From NCBI RefSeq assembly GCF_900099735.1, contig NZ_FNDT01000007.1, forward strand, positions 120,205 through 184,204: a stretch of DNA of 64,000 nucleotides, read 5' to 3'. The notes under the pieces are model-generated. The model saw nothing but the letters and a program-made list of their open reading frames with translations. It was not told the origin of the DNA and ran no database searches. Position numbers and translations under genes: made by a program. This DNA is from Arthrobacter subterraneus (GTDB lineage: Bacteria; Actinomycetota; Actinomycetes; Actinomycetales; Micrococcaceae). Every line of letters begins with the position of its first letter. The stretch's first letter is position 1. Positions 26,648 through 37,797 of this stretch are shown one piece after another.

Positions 26648-27514
26648 CTATCCGGGAAGTGTCACCAGGGTAGCGCCGATGAATGCCAGCACGCCGAGGA
26701 GGAGCGCCAGGCCGCCCAGAGCGGACCACTGGATCAGTGAACGCTTCGGGCCGCGCGGTGTGTACGCGATGATGGCAGCCGCAGCACTTCCGGCCAGGAG
26801 CCCGCCGAGGTGCGCCTGCCAGGAGATTCCGGCAACCACAAATCCCAATACCGTGTTGATGGCGATCAGCACTACCAGTTGCCGGACGTCTCCGCCCCGC
26901 CGCCGCTGCACGATCAGCATGGCGCCGAAGAGCCCGAACACGGCACCGGATGCTCCAACAACGCCCTGGAGGGGGTTGGTCAGGAGTAGGACGGCGACTG
27001 ACCCGCCAAAGGCGGCGATCAGGTACAGAGCAAGGAACCTTCCCCTGCCCAGGAGAGGTTCAAGGGCCTGCCCGATGATCCACAGTGCGTACATGTTGAA
27101 ACCGATGTGGAGGAGGAAGCCCGTCGAGTGGAGGAAAGCGGCGGTAATCATGCGCCACGGTTCCGGAGCAATGAACTGCGAGGTGTAGATTCCTGCATAG
27201 GCCAGGGCGTCGGTGACCCCGGGGATCGCCATCTGGGCAAGGAAGAGCGCCACGCAGGCACCGATGAGCGTGAACGTCACCAGGGGCTTGCCCTGCCGGA
27301 CGGTCCCGCCGAAGATGGTTCGGGTGGCGGGAGCGTTCCGCTGGGCTTCCCGCACACAGTCCACGCACTGGATCCCGACGGCGGCCGGACGCTGACATTC
27401 AGGGCAGGCGGGCCTGCCGCACCGTTGACACCGCACATAGCTCATCCGGTCGGGATGACGCGGGCACACGGGAATGTCCTGGTCCGGCTCGCCTGCCGGG
27501 ACTCCATATGTCAT
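26648..27514 (-). CDS. rhomboid family intramembrane serine protease with N-terminal zinc finger
   Basis: A 288-residue protein. Residues about 17-55 carry Cys/His pairs (CPRHP, CQRCGRPACPECQ, CVDCV) typical of a B-box-like zinc finger found on actinobacterial rhomboids. Six hydrophobic segments follow. The catalytic serine is in GASGAVFG and the histidine in WQAHLGGLLAG; the HxxxN-type helix HIGFNMYALW is also present. It cleaves transmembrane substrates, identity unknown. Its stop touches the DnaA-box cluster; cyclophilin ppiA ends six bases upstream, so the two are probably cotranscribed. Confidence 0.9.
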   Translation of the reverse strand: MTYGVPAGEPDQDIPVCPRHPDRMSYVRCQRCGRPACPECQRPAAVGIQCVDCVREAQRNAPATRTIFGGTVRQGKPLVTFTLIGACVALFLAQMAIPGVTDALAYAGIYTSQFIAPEPWRMITAAFLHSTGFLLHIGFNMYALWIIGQALEPLLGRGRFLALYLIAAFGGSVAVLLLTNPLQGVVGASGAVFGLFGAMLIVQRRRGGDVRQLVVLIAINTVLGFVVAGISWQAHLGGLLAGSAAAAIIAYTPRGPKRSLIQWSALGGLALLLGVLAFIGATLVTLPG

Positions 27515-27520
27515 GGAACG

Positions 27521-28063
27521 CTAGACCTGCTCAACCGAGATGCTGCGGATGACGACGTCCTCAAGGGGACGGTCACGGCCATCGGTGGGGATGGCGTTCA
27601 GCTGGTCGACAACGGCGCGGGATGCCTCATCCTTCACTTCACCGAAAATGGTGTGCTTTCCCTGCAGCCAGGTGGTGGGCACCGAGGTGATGAAGAACTG
27701 TGAGCCGTTGGTTCCACGTCCGTTCTGCAGGCCGGCGTTCGCCATTGCCAGCTTGTACGGGGCGGTGAAGTCGAGGTCCGGGTTGATTTCGTCGTCGAAC
27801 TTGTAGCCCGGGCCGCCGATGCCCTGGCCCAGGGGATCTCCGCCCTGAATCATGAAGTCCTGGATGACACGGTGGAAGACGGTTCCGTCGTAGAGCGGCG
27901 CCGTGGTTTCCTCGCCCGTACCGGGATGGGTCCATGCGATCTCACCGGTTGCGAGGCCGATGAAGTTCTTGACCGTCTTGGGGGCATGGTTGCCGTAGAG
28001 CTCCACCTTGATGTCGCCGAGGCTTGTGTGGATGGTTGCGTGTGCTGTTGCGATAGCTGTCAT
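27521..28063 (-). CDS. ppiA: cyclophilin-type peptidyl-prolyl cis-trans isomerase
   Basis: A 180-residue cytoplasmic cyclophilin. Family motifs are visible in order: TVKNFIGLA, FHRVIQDFMIQGGDP with the catalytic arginine, FTAPYKLAMANAG, TNGSQFFIT and the tryptophan in TWLQGKHTIFG. No signal sequence. I start at the ATG at 28063 (MTAIATAHATIHTSLG); an ATG nine bases upstream is possible, while the longer frame to 28477 contains no family sequence. A ppiA gene near gyrA and oriC is standard in actinobacteria. Confidence 0.93.
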   Translation of the reverse strand: MTAIATAHATIHTSLGDIKVELYGNHAPKTVKNFIGLATGEIAWTHPGTGEETTAPLYDGTVFHRVIQDFMIQGGDPLGQGIGGPGYKFDDEINPDLDFTAPYKLAMANAGLQNGRGTNGSQFFITSVPTTWLQGKHTIFGEVKDEASRAVVDQLNAIPTDGRDRPLEDVVIRSISVEQV

Positions 28064-28216
28064 GCGCTCCATTCTCCCATGCAGGTCCGGCGCAATGCCT
28101 GGATGCAGCGGGTTCCGCGCACAGTGAAAATGCTGTGAAATAAACCGGCGGATAGCATGGACCTCCGGATAGCACGTAGGCTGACTAACAACAGTCACTA
28201 TCCATGGGAGGTAGTT

Positions 28217-29020
28217 GTGAAGAAATCCGAACGCGTTGTCCGCACCATCGAGAACAACGTTCTGATGGGCGTCGGCACGGCACGGGGTTGGGCCGCTCCG
28301 CGGGTGGATGCCGCAAAGGGCTGGGTTGCTCCGCGCTTCGAACGCGGCATTGAAACGGCCGCGCCGCGGATCCAGCACGGCGTCAACCGGGCGGCACAGG
28401 GCCTGTCCGACGGCATCGCCGTTGTCACTCCGCGTATTCAGGAGGGCCTCGACCGGGTAGGTCCCCGCATCAACCACATTGTTGACGAAACCGCGCCCCG
28501 CATTCAGGAAACCCTTGATCGTGCCACTCCGGCGATCAATTCCGCCCGGGACCGCGTGGTGTCGGAGTACATCCCGGCCGTGTCCTACCGCCTGGGTGAT
28601 GTTGCGGACTCAGCCTCACGCACCCTCGCCGCCGCCACCATTCCTGCCGGTGTTGCCGGCGTCGTCACCAAGGTAACCGGTGACAAGAAAGCCGTAAAGA
28701 AGGCACAGAAGGCCGCCGTTGAAGCCGCGCAGCGCGCTGCGAAGGATCTGAGGCGGAAGCAGCAGCGCAAGAGCAACAAGGGCTGGCTGATCTGCGGCAT
28801 CATCGCTGCCGCGATCACCGCAGGGGTTGCTGTCTGGCGCGCTTCACAGCCGGTGGAGGATCCCTGGAAGACTCCGGCCCCGGTGGAACCGAAGCCGGTG
28901 GCGGATGTTGCGCACAATGACGAGGCCAAGCAGGCCGTCAATGACATCAAGGAAGCCGCAGACCGCGCCGCGGAGAAATCAAATGGCGACGACGGCGGAC
29001 CGAAAGGTACAGCCGTCTAG
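28217..29020 (+). CDS. membrane protein with eight 11-residue amphipathic repeats (unknown function)
   Basis: A 267-residue protein. Residues 27-114 consist of eight consecutive units of exactly 11 residues, most starting with x-P-R-I/V, for example APRIQHGVNRA, TPRIQEGLDRV, GPRINHIVDET and APRIQETLDRA. The unit length and Pro-punctuated pattern resemble apolipoprotein-like lipid-binding helices. A Lys/Ala/Gln-rich helix (about 155-195), one transmembrane helix (GWLICGIIAAAITAGVAVW) and a Pro/Asp/Lys-rich tail follow. GGAGG sits before the GTG at 28217, which fixes the start over an ATG 60 bases upstream. I do not recognise a named family. Confidence 0.8.
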   Translation: MKKSERVVRTIENNVLMGVGTARGWAAPRVDAAKGWVAPRFERGIETAAPRIQHGVNRAAQGLSDGIAVVTPRIQEGLDRVGPRINHIVDETAPRIQETLDRATPAINSARDRVVSEYIPAVSYRLGDVADSASRTLAAATIPAGVAGVVTKVTGDKKAVKKAQKAAVEAAQRAAKDLRRKQQRKSNKGWLICGIIAAAITAGVAVWRASQPVEDPWKTPAPVEPKPVADVAHNDEAKQAVNDIKEAADRAAEKSNGDDGGPKGTAV

Positions 29021-29041
29021 TCCAGTCTGAGCCCACTTTCG

Positions 29042-29084
29042 AGCGGGGAAGATCCACCCTTGGGAGGATCTTCCCCGCTTTTTT
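29042..29084 (+). terminator. intrinsic terminator after the 11-residue-repeat protein
   Basis: AGCGGGGAAGATCC pairs perfectly with GGATCTTCCCCGCT (14-bp stem), with extra CCC/GGG pairing in the loop, followed by a run of six T. Confidence 0.93.
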
Positions 29085-29129
29085 GATGTCCTCGCCCGGA
29101 CGGCAGTCCCCGGTGATAGATTTACGGCC

Positions 29130-29966
29130 GTGCACCCTGCGAAGCCCTCAGTGTCGATTGTGATTCCGGCGTACAACGAGGAAAGCGTGATCCGCCAGTG
29201 CCTCATCGCGGCCATCTACCAGTCCATGCCTGCCCACGAGATTCTGGTCGTGAACAACCGCTCCACAGACCGCACCGCCGACATAGTCCGGCAGATGCAG
29301 CTTGAGTATCCCGAGAGTGCCATCCATCTGCTCGAACAGAACCAGGTGCAGGGCCTCATCCCCACCCGGAACTTCGGTCTCGACCATGCCACGGGTGATG
29401 TCCTGGGAAGAATCGATGCCGACTCCGTCCTCGAACCCGACTGGGTTGAGACTGTGCAGGCAGGCTTCAGCGACCCGGAGGTCGCAGCGGCCACAGGTCC
29501 GGTGGTGTACTACGACATGCCGATGCGCCGCTGGGGGCTGAAGGCTGATGACAAAATGCGCCAGCTTGTCCTCAAACTCGCCCGCAACCAGTACCACTTC
29601 CTGTTCGGTTCCAACATGGCATTGCGACGGACCGCCTGGGAACAGATCCGGGACCACACCTGCCTTGACGAGAAGGACGAGATGCATGAGGACATCGATA
29701 TATCCCTGCATCTTGCCGAACAGGATCTGGTGATCCGTTACATCCCAACGATGGTCAGCGGTATGTCTGCGCGGCGCCTTGAGAACTCACCGAAGGACTA
29801 CCGGTATTACGTCACGCGCTTCGACCGGACCTACCGCGCACACCAGATAGACAAGCGGGTACTGAAGATTCCGATGCTGATCTTTATGTCGATCTACTAT
29901 CCGGCGAAGATCATGCGCGCCGTCCACACCGCCCGAACTGCCAGGGCCTCAACAATTCCACGGTGA
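29130..29966 (+). CDS. family 2 glycosyltransferase
   Basis: A 278-residue GT-A glycosyltransferase. It begins with the nucleotide-binding start SIVIPAYNEESVIRQCL, then VVNNRSTDRT, and the metal-binding DxD-type motif GRIDADSVLEPDW near residue 93. GSNMALRRTAW and EDIDISLHLAE match the acceptor/catalytic end of the domain. No transmembrane helix is obvious except possibly near the C terminus (PMLIFMSIYYPAKI). Donor and acceptor sugars cannot be predicted. GTG start at 29130; single-gene unit between two terminator-like hairpins. Confidence 0.87.
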   Translation: MHPAKPSVSIVIPAYNEESVIRQCLIAAIYQSMPAHEILVVNNRSTDRTADIVRQMQLEYPESAIHLLEQNQVQGLIPTRNFGLDHATGDVLGRIDADSVLEPDWVETVQAGFSDPEVAAATGPVVYYDMPMRRWGLKADDKMRQLVLKLARNQYHFLFGSNMALRRTAWEQIRDHTCLDEKDEMHEDIDISLHLAEQDLVIRYIPTMVSGMSARRLENSPKDYRYYVTRFDRTYRAHQIDKRVLKIPMLIFMSIYYPAKIMRAVHTARTARASTIPR

Positions 29967-29981
29967 TCATGGCTTAACAGC

Positions 29982-30015
29982 CAGAGGGTCCCAGCCGTTT
30001 GGCTGGAACCCTCTG
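29982..30015. terminator. hairpin between GT2 gene and tRNA-Ala (convergent)
   Basis: CAGAGGGTCCCAGCC and GGCTGGAACCCTCTG form a 15-bp stem with one mismatch around GTTT. It lies tail to tail between the glycosyltransferase and tRNA-Ala; the T runs are weak. Confidence 0.6.
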
Positions 30016-30023
30016 TCCTTCGG

Positions 30024-30096
30024 TGGAGGCACGGGGACTCGAACCCCGAACCCCCTGCTTGCAAAGCAGGTGCGCTACCAATTGCGCCATGCCCCC
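30024..30096 (-). tRNA. tRNA-Ala (anticodon TGC)
   Basis: Minus-strand cloverleaf with acceptor GGGGGCA/TGCCTCC (one G-T pair), anticodon stem CCTGC/GCAGG around loop TTTGCAA (anticodon TGC), and T-arm GTTCGAGTC. Discriminator A; CCA is not encoded. Confidence 0.96.
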
Positions 30097-30141
30097 GTAA
30101 AACGGAACCTGATCAGTATACCCCGACCAGTTGGTGAAACC

Positions 30142-30258
30142 TCACTCGACCGGATCGGTCGCTTTGCTCCACACTTCCTTCTCTTTCTCGGACTCCTGCC
30201 ACCGCTTGAAGACGAAGACTCCTGCGACCGCAGCTGCCGCTACCAGCAACTTCTTCAC
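30142..30258 (-). CDS. DLW-39 family micropeptide
   Basis: A 38-residue reading frame between tRNA-Ile and tRNA-Ala with a strong AAGGAG before its GTG. It has a short hydrophobic stretch (KKLLVAAAAVAGVFVF), then KRWQESEKEKEVWSKATDPVE. This matches the DLW-39 family of conserved actinobacterial micropeptides found at exactly this tRNA position. Likely a single-pass membrane peptide; function unknown. Confidence 0.85.
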   Translation of the reverse strand: MKKLLVAAAAVAGVFVFKRWQESEKEKEVWSKATDPVE

Positions 30259-30299
30259 AGTGCTCCTTCTCTGCAGTTTCCTGCGGGTTTCAGGATCCG

Positions 30300-30373
30300 T
30301 GGGCGTACCAGGACTTGAACCTGGGACCTCTTCGTTATCAGCGAAGCGCTCTAACCGCCTGAGCTATACGCCC
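30300..30373 (-). tRNA. tRNA-Ile (anticodon GAT)
   Basis: Minus-strand cloverleaf with acceptor GGGCGTA/TACGCCC, D-arm AGCTCAGGCGGTTAGAGC, anticodon stem CTTCG/CGAAG around CTGATAA (anticodon GAT), and T-arm GTTCAAGTC. Discriminator A; no encoded CCA. Confidence 0.97.
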
Positions 30374-30447
30374 CCGTACCTCTCGGGCCGAGATACGACT
30401 TTACAGCAGGCCCTCAGCAATCAACAAATTGAGAACCGGGCACCAAA

Positions 30448-31002
30448 TCAGTCATCGGTGAGGGTGACTCCGATGCCGCCCACCAGGGTGGAGGAGATGT
30501 TGTAAAGCACGGCGGAGAGCATCGCCAGAGCGGTCAGCAGCACCACATTGACGACGGCGATGATCGTGGCGAAGGAGACAACCTGTCCAAGGGAAGCGAA
30601 CTGCCGGAGGTCGAAACCTGCGCCCTCCGATCCTGCGATTTCACCGAGCAGCTGGTTGACCCGGTCAAAAATCCCTGTCAGATCGAGGACGGTCCAGATA
30701 ACGATCGCCGCAACCACCGTCACGATTCCCAGTGCCACAGAAAGCAGGAACGACATTTTGAGGACGGACCACGGATCAATCTTGCTGACGAGGAGCCGGG
30801 CCTTGCGGGCCTTGGCTTTGGGGGCGGGCTTCACGAGGCCCGGCCGGTTCCCGGCCGGCCGCGCGTTGGCCGAGGCCGGGCGTGCGCCCGACGATGCAGG
30901 ACGCTGGGTTGGCCGCGCAGGTGGATTCACCCGAGGTCCTCCGCCGGACGACCGCACGGAGCTACCCGCAGTCGCGCGCGGATTTGAGTTGGCAGAACTC
31001 AC
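30448..31002 (-). CDS. DUF3566 transmembrane protein
   Basis: A 184-residue protein with a disordered Pro/Ala/Arg-rich N terminus (about 65 residues), the conserved segment [27 protein letters not shown] leading into a first transmembrane helix, an extracytoplasmic loop, and a second helix near 140-165. This is the DUF3566 family, almost always located after gyrA in actinobacteria, of unknown function. The GTG start overlaps the gyrA stop (GTGA), showing cotranscription. Confidence 0.9.
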   Translation of the reverse strand: MSSANSNPRATAGSSVRSSGGGPRVNPPARPTQRPASSGARPASANARPAGNRPGLVKPAPKAKARKARLLVSKIDPWSVLKMSFLLSVALGIVTVVAAIVIWTVLDLTGIFDRVNQLLGEIAGSEGAGFDLRQFASLGQVVSFATIIAVVNVVLLTALAMLSAVLYNISSTLVGGIGVTLTDD

Positions 31003-33644
31003 TCGGAACCTCCAATATCGCTTGACTCAGCCTCTGGCTCAGCCGTTTCTCCTGACGACAACGGTACTTCATCTCCAGCGTCCGGCGCAGATGCAGCGTC
31101 ATCGACTCCCATGACCGGAACCTCTCCGTCCACGGTGAGGCCCGTGAGCCCGCGCTCGGAATTGCGGGCGACGGCGATGATCCGGTCTGACTTATCCGGC
31201 TTGGCAAAAATCACGCCCATGGTGTCGCGTCCCTTGGCCGGCACGCCCGCCACCGCCGAGCGGACAACCTTGCCGCCGCCCATCACCACGAGGACCTCAT
31301 CCTCTTCCTGGACAATGAGCGCACCGACAAGATCCCCGCGGATTTCAGCGAGCTTGGCCACCTTGATACCAAGGCCTCCGCGGCCCTGAACGCGGTACTC
31401 GTCCACCTTCGTGCGCTTGGCGAACCCGCCTTCGGTCACAATAAAGACGTAGGAGTCATCGCTCACGACGTTCGCTGCGAGCAATTCATCATCGGCACGG
31501 AATTTCATGCCGGTGACGCCGGAGGTGGCCCTACCCATGGGCCGCAGGGCTTCATCTGTGGCACTGAAGCGCAGCGACTGCCCCTTGCGGGAGACCAGCA
31601 TCATGTCGTCATTCTCCGACACGAGCTGTGCCGAAACCAGCTCATCTCCGTCGCGCAGGTTGATGGCAATGACACCTGCGGAGCGGTTGGTGTCGTAGTC
31701 CTCAAGCCGGGTCTTCTTGATGAGGCCACGCTTGGTTGCCAGCACCAGGTAGGGCGATTGCTGGTAGTCGCGCAGATCGAGGACCTGGGCTATTTTCTCG
31801 TCGGGCTGGAAGGCCAGCAGGTTCGCTACATGCTGGCCCTTGGCGTCCCGCGCTGCTTCGACCAGCTCATACGCTTTCGCCCGGTAGACGCGCCCGAGGT
31901 TGGTGAAGAACAGCAGCCAATGGTGTGTAGTGGTCACAAAGAAGTGCTCCACCACATCGTCTCCGCGAAGCTGGGCTCCCCGGATGCCCTTTCCGCCCCG
32001 CGCCTGCTGACGATAGTTGTCGCTTCGGGTCCGCTTGACGTAACCGCCCCGCGTTATGGTCACCACCATCTCCTCTTCGGGGATGAGGTCTTCCATGCTC
32101 ATGTCGGCGTCGTAACCCAGAAGAATTTCCGTGCGTCGGTCATCGCCGTGCTTGTCGACGATTTCCTGCAGTTCAGTTGAGACAATCTCGCGCTGCTGGA
32201 CCTCGGAAGCGAGGATCTTCCTGTATTCGGTGATCTCTGCTTCCAGTTTGGCGTGCTGGTCCTGGATTTTTTGGCGCTCGAGGGCAGCGAGGCGGCGCAG
32301 CTGCATATCCAGGATGGCCTGTGCCTGGATCTCGTCGATCTCCAGCAGGCCCATCAATCCGGTGCGGGCATCCTCAACGGTCGAGGACCGGCGGATGAGG
32401 GCAATCACTTCATCGAGAGCGTCGAGCGCCTTCAGCAGCCCGCGCAGGATGTGCGCAGCTTCCTCAGCCTTCCGCAGCCGGTATTGGGTCCTACGGACAA
32501 TCACTTCAAGCTGGTGGATGACCCAGTGACGGATAAAGGCGTCAAGGCTGAGGGTCCGGGGAACGTCATCGACGATCGCGAGCATGTTGGCGCTGAAGTT
32601 GTCCTGGAGCTGGGTGTGCTTGTAGAGGTTGTTGAGCACCACCTTCGCCACGGCGTCCCGCTTCAGGACAATCACCAGGCGCTGCCCGGTGCGGCCCGAG
32701 GTTTCGTCGCGCAGATCGGCTATCCCCGAAACCTTGCCGTCCTTCACCAGGTCGGCGATCTTGATCGCCAGGTTGTCCGGATTGGCCTGGTACGGCAGTT
32801 CTGTCACGACCAGGCAGGTCCGGCCCTGGATCTCCTCCACGTTGACCACGGCACGCATGGTGATCGATCCGCGCCCGGTCCGGTAGGCATCCTCGATGCC
32901 CTTGTGTCCGAGGATCTGGGCGCCGGTGGGGAAATCGGGACCCTTGATGCGCTGAATGAGCGCTTCGAGGAGTTCCTCCTTGCTGGCTTCCGGGTTCTGC
33001 AGATACCACTGCACGCCGTCGGCCACTTCCCGCAGATTGTGGGGAGGGATGTTCGTTGCCATGCCGACAGCGATACCCGAGGATCCGTTGACAAGCAGGT
33101 TCGGGAAACGGGACGGCAGGATAGTCGGTTCCTGATTCTTGCCGTCGTAGTTGTCCTGGAAATCGACTGTTTCCTCGTCGATGTCCCGGACCATTTCCAT
33201 GGCCAGCGGCGCCATCTTGGTTTCGGTGTACCGGGGGGCGGCCGCGCCGTCGTTGCCGGGCGAGCCGAAGTTTCCCTGACCCAGCGCAAGCGGGTAACGC
33301 ATGGTCCAGTCCTGGATGAGACGGACGAGTGCATCGTAGATCGCGCTGTCACCGTGAGGGTGGTACTGGCCCATGACCTCGCCCACCACGCGGGCGCATT
33401 TGTTGAAGGAACGGTCCGGGCGGTAACCGCCGTCGAACATCGCATACAACACCCGGCGATGGACCGGCTTCAGGCCGTCCCGGACATCAGGCAGCGCCCT
33501 GCCGACAATAACCGCCATTGCATAGTCCAGGTAGGACCGCTGCATCTCTGTCTGCAGGTCGACCTGCTCAATACGGTCCGTCAGCACGGCTCCCTCGAGG
33601 GGAGTTTCGTCGCCCGGAACCTCAGGAGCTACTTCGTCACTCAT
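30999..33644 (-). CDS. gyrA: DNA gyrase subunit A
   Basis: An 881-residue type IIA topoisomerase subunit that, with GyrB, introduces negative supercoils. The quinolone-determining region [15 protein letters not shown] and the active-site tyrosine in AAPRYTET are present (residues about 90-135), and the GyrA-box-like [12 protein letters not shown] starts the C-terminal beta-pinwheel. The pinwheel ends in an acidic tail ([13 protein letters not shown]) common in actinobacteria. It follows gyrB by about 80 bases and precedes the overlapping DUF3566 gene. Confidence 0.98.
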   Translation of the reverse strand: MSDEVAPEVPGDETPLEGAVLTDRIEQVDLQTEMQRSYLDYAMAVIVGRALPDVRDGLKPVHRRVLYAMFDGGYRPDRSFNKCARVVGEVMGQYHPHGDSAIYDALVRLIQDWTMRYPLALGQGNFGSPGNDGAAAPRYTETKMAPLAMEMVRDIDEETVDFQDNYDGKNQEPTILPSRFPNLLVNGSSGIAVGMATNIPPHNLREVADGVQWYLQNPEASKEELLEALIQRIKGPDFPTGAQILGHKGIEDAYRTGRGSITMRAVVNVEEIQGRTCLVVTELPYQANPDNLAIKIADLVKDGKVSGIADLRDETSGRTGQRLVIVLKRDAVAKVVLNNLYKHTQLQDNFSANMLAIVDDVPRTLSLDAFIRHWVIHQLEVIVRRTQYRLRKAEEAAHILRGLLKALDALDEVIALIRRSSTVEDARTGLMGLLEIDEIQAQAILDMQLRRLAALERQKIQDQHAKLEAEITEYRKILASEVQQREIVSTELQEIVDKHGDDRRTEILLGYDADMSMEDLIPEEEMVVTITRGGYVKRTRSDNYRQQARGGKGIRGAQLRGDDVVEHFFVTTTHHWLLFFTNLGRVYRAKAYELVEAARDAKGQHVANLLAFQPDEKIAQVLDLRDYQQSPYLVLATKRGLIKKTRLEDYDTNRSAGVIAINLRDGDELVSAQLVSENDDMMLVSRKGQSLRFSATDEALRPMGRATSGVTGMKFRADDELLAANVVSDDSYVFIVTEGGFAKRTKVDEYRVQGRGGLGIKVAKLAEIRGDLVGALIVQEEDEVLVVMGGGKVVRSAVAGVPAKGRDTMGVIFAKPDKSDRIIAVARNSERGLTGLTVDGEVPVMGVDDAASAPDAGDEVPLSSGETAEPEAESSDIGGSE

Positions 33645-33725
33645 CTAGTTCGTTCCATTTCGTGAATGCGTGTCAGGAGCCGTGGTTGAGGCTCTCCACA
33701 AGCGGCGAGGTTTGCCCGCCATCGG

Positions 33726-35804
<2,079 letters not shown>

Positions 35805-36028
35805 CTAGTGTTGCCCGGTCTCAAAATGAAGGCATCCCCGGAAGGAATGCCGACACCTCTTATTCTACCGTGCAGCGCGGCACAAGGGCGCCGCAATTGC
35901 CCCCTAGCGCCGAATAAACCGCTATTTAAGCTCTCAGCGGGGGCCTGCGTGGGGGCGTATACGTCCTCAGGGGTTCACTCGGCGCTGTACGCCGTTCCTC
36001 CGACAACCGGAGAACACCTTCATCAAGG

Positions 36029-36622
36029 CTACCCGTAGGTATCCCGCGGGCCTCGGCCCCTGACCGTGCGGCCCCCCTTGCGCCAGGACGGGGCGGACGG
36101 TCCGACAATCTTCATGGCGGTGACCACGCCGCTGCCCAGCTCATGTTCAAAGCGCCGGAGGAGGTCCGGGCTGATCAGCCTGAGCTGCGTTGCCCAGGCC
36201 GTGGAGTCACACCGTACAAAGACGGTGGTTTCGTTGAAGCTCTCGGGGGTGCAGTGTGCTGCTATCTCGGGCCCAACCAGTTCTGCCCAACGGGCCATGA
36301 CCGAGCCTACCGCTACCGGCGAATTCCAGCCCCGCTCGCTCAGCAGCCGCCCGAAGACGGCCCCGACACCCTGCGGGTCCCTGCCGGAATAGGAAGCCTG
36401 CACCGGAGAATATCCGCTACCGGATCCAGAACGACGGCGGCGCGCGGCCGGCGCCCGGAGGTCACCCCGGGCTGCCGATGCATTTCGGAGACGGTTCAGC
36501 AACAGGCCGGGCGCGTCCTGTTCGACGGACTTCTCCGCGTCCGGCGGGATTACTCCGTCGCCGCCGTTGGTTTCCGGCCCCGTCCCCTGTTGTGCCGGTC
36601 TTTCCTCAGGCCGGTATTTCAC
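36029..36622 (-). CDS. DciA-like DUF721 protein (helicase operator)
   Basis: A 197-residue protein. The first about 95 residues are disordered and basic (AARRRRSGSGSGY). The DUF721/DciA domain follows with the conserved W in VMARWAELVGPEIAAHCTPESF and VRCDSTAWATQLRLI. In bacteria lacking DnaC/DnaI, DciA helps load the DnaB helicase. Its start overlaps the recF stop by 17 bases, giving the usual dnaN-gnd-recF-dciA-gyrB-gyrA replication block. Confidence 0.87.
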   Translation of the reverse strand: MKYRPEERPAQQGTGPETNGGDGVIPPDAEKSVEQDAPGLLLNRLRNASAARGDLRAPAARRRRSGSGSGYSPVQASYSGRDPQGVGAVFGRLLSERGWNSPVAVGSVMARWAELVGPEIAAHCTPESFNETTVFVRCDSTAWATQLRLISPDLLRRFEHELGSGVVTAMKIVGPSAPSWRKGGRTVRGRGPRDTYG

Positions 36623-37787
36623 GGAAGCCTCCGGGAATCACCGTGAACTGGCGTCCGTCCAACGCAGCCGGCACGTCATCGCCGACCGCGGCGGTTACGA
36701 GAACCTGCTCTGCGCCCGCTACTACCGACGCCAGCCGTTCCCGCCGGTCAGAGTCCAACTCGGCGAAGACGTCATCGAGGATCAATACGGGCGAAGACCC
36801 GGGCGTCTGATCATCATCGGTCAACAGATAATACGATCCAAGACGCAGGGCAAGGGCCATGGACCAGGTCTCACCGTGCGAGGCATAACCCTTGACCTGT
36901 GCACGCCCGAGCAGCAGCTCCACTTCATCGCGGTGCGGCCCGACCAGCGAGATCCCGCGCTCGGTTTCTTTCCGCCGCTGTTCGGCAATCCTCGCCAGGA
37001 ACTTCGCAGTCAGTTCCTCGACTGAGAGCGCGGCGAGGTCTTCGGCGCTGGAAGCAGCAGGGCCGTCGTCGTCCTCGGGAAGGGAACCGGCAACCGATGA
37101 GCGATACGCAGCGACAGCGAGTTTTGAGCCGTCCGTCAGCTCCCGGTAGGCCTTCTGCATATGCGGGAGCAGCCTGGTCAGGACTGCGAGCCGGGCATGG
37201 AGGAGTTGTGATCCCACCGCAGCCAGGTGCTGGTCCCACACCTCGAGCGTCGTTTCATGGGCGGTGGTCAACCGGCTTCCGCGCAGTGACTTCAGCAATG
37301 CGTTGCGTTGCTTCAGCACCCGTTCGTAGTCAGCACGTATGCCCGCATGATGAGGAACCAGCAGCACCATCAGCTCATCCAGAAAGCGCCGTCGATGGGA
37401 AGGATCACCCTTCACCAGGGCGAGATCCTCGGGTGCAAACAGGACACTTCTCAGGATTCCTGCGGCGTCCCGCGCGCGAACCGGATTGGCCCGGTTGATC
37501 CGCGCGCGGTTTGCCCGTTCCCCGTTGATCTCCAGTTCGACGCTGGTTGCCTGCGCGCCGCGCACCAATCGGCCCCGTACCAGTGCGCGATCGGCGTCGA
37601 ACGCGATCAGCGGACGATCCGTGCTGACGCGGTGGGACGATAGCGACCCCAGGTAGCCGATGGCCTCGACGATATTCGTTTTCCCCACACCGTTGGGTCC
37701 GACGAAGACCGTTACGCCGGGTTCAAGGGCAACCTCAAGCTGGGAATAGCTGCGGAAATCGGTCAGTGACAGATGCTGGACGTACAC
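36606..37787 (-). CDS. recF: RecF recombination/repair ATPase
   Basis: A 393-residue SMC-like ABC ATPase that loads RecA at gaps with RecO/RecR. Walker A GPNGVGKTN is at residues about 30-38, the signature-like region lies around GYASHGETWSMALALRLG, and Walker B is LILDDVFAELD. N-terminal sequence MYVQHLSLTDFRSY is typical. Length and position between gnd and the DciA-like gene are normal. Confidence 0.96.
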   Translation of the reverse strand: MYVQHLSLTDFRSYSQLEVALEPGVTVFVGPNGVGKTNIVEAIGYLGSLSSHRVSTDRPLIAFDADRALVRGRLVRGAQATSVELEINGERANRARINRANPVRARDAAGILRSVLFAPEDLALVKGDPSHRRRFLDELMVLLVPHHAGIRADYERVLKQRNALLKSLRGSRLTTAHETTLEVWDQHLAAVGSQLLHARLAVLTRLLPHMQKAYRELTDGSKLAVAAYRSSVAGSLPEDDDGPAASSAEDLAALSVEELTAKFLARIAEQRRKETERGISLVGPHRDEVELLLGRAQVKGYASHGETWSMALALRLGSYYLLTDDDQTPGSSPVLILDDVFAELDSDRRERLASVVAGAEQVLVTAAVGDDVPAALDGRQFTVIPGGFREIPA

Positions 37788-37797
37788 CGGGGCTCAA

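Noticed and set aside
28064..28477. N-terminal extension of the cyclophilin
   Set aside because: No cyclophilin similarity and it runs antisense into the start of the neighbouring repeat-protein gene.
30024..30373. tRNA-Ala/tRNA-Ile pair considered as an integration hotspot
   Set aside because: Flanks are the conserved gyrA-DUF3566-tRNA-DLW-39 arrangement with no integrase, repeat or foreign gene.
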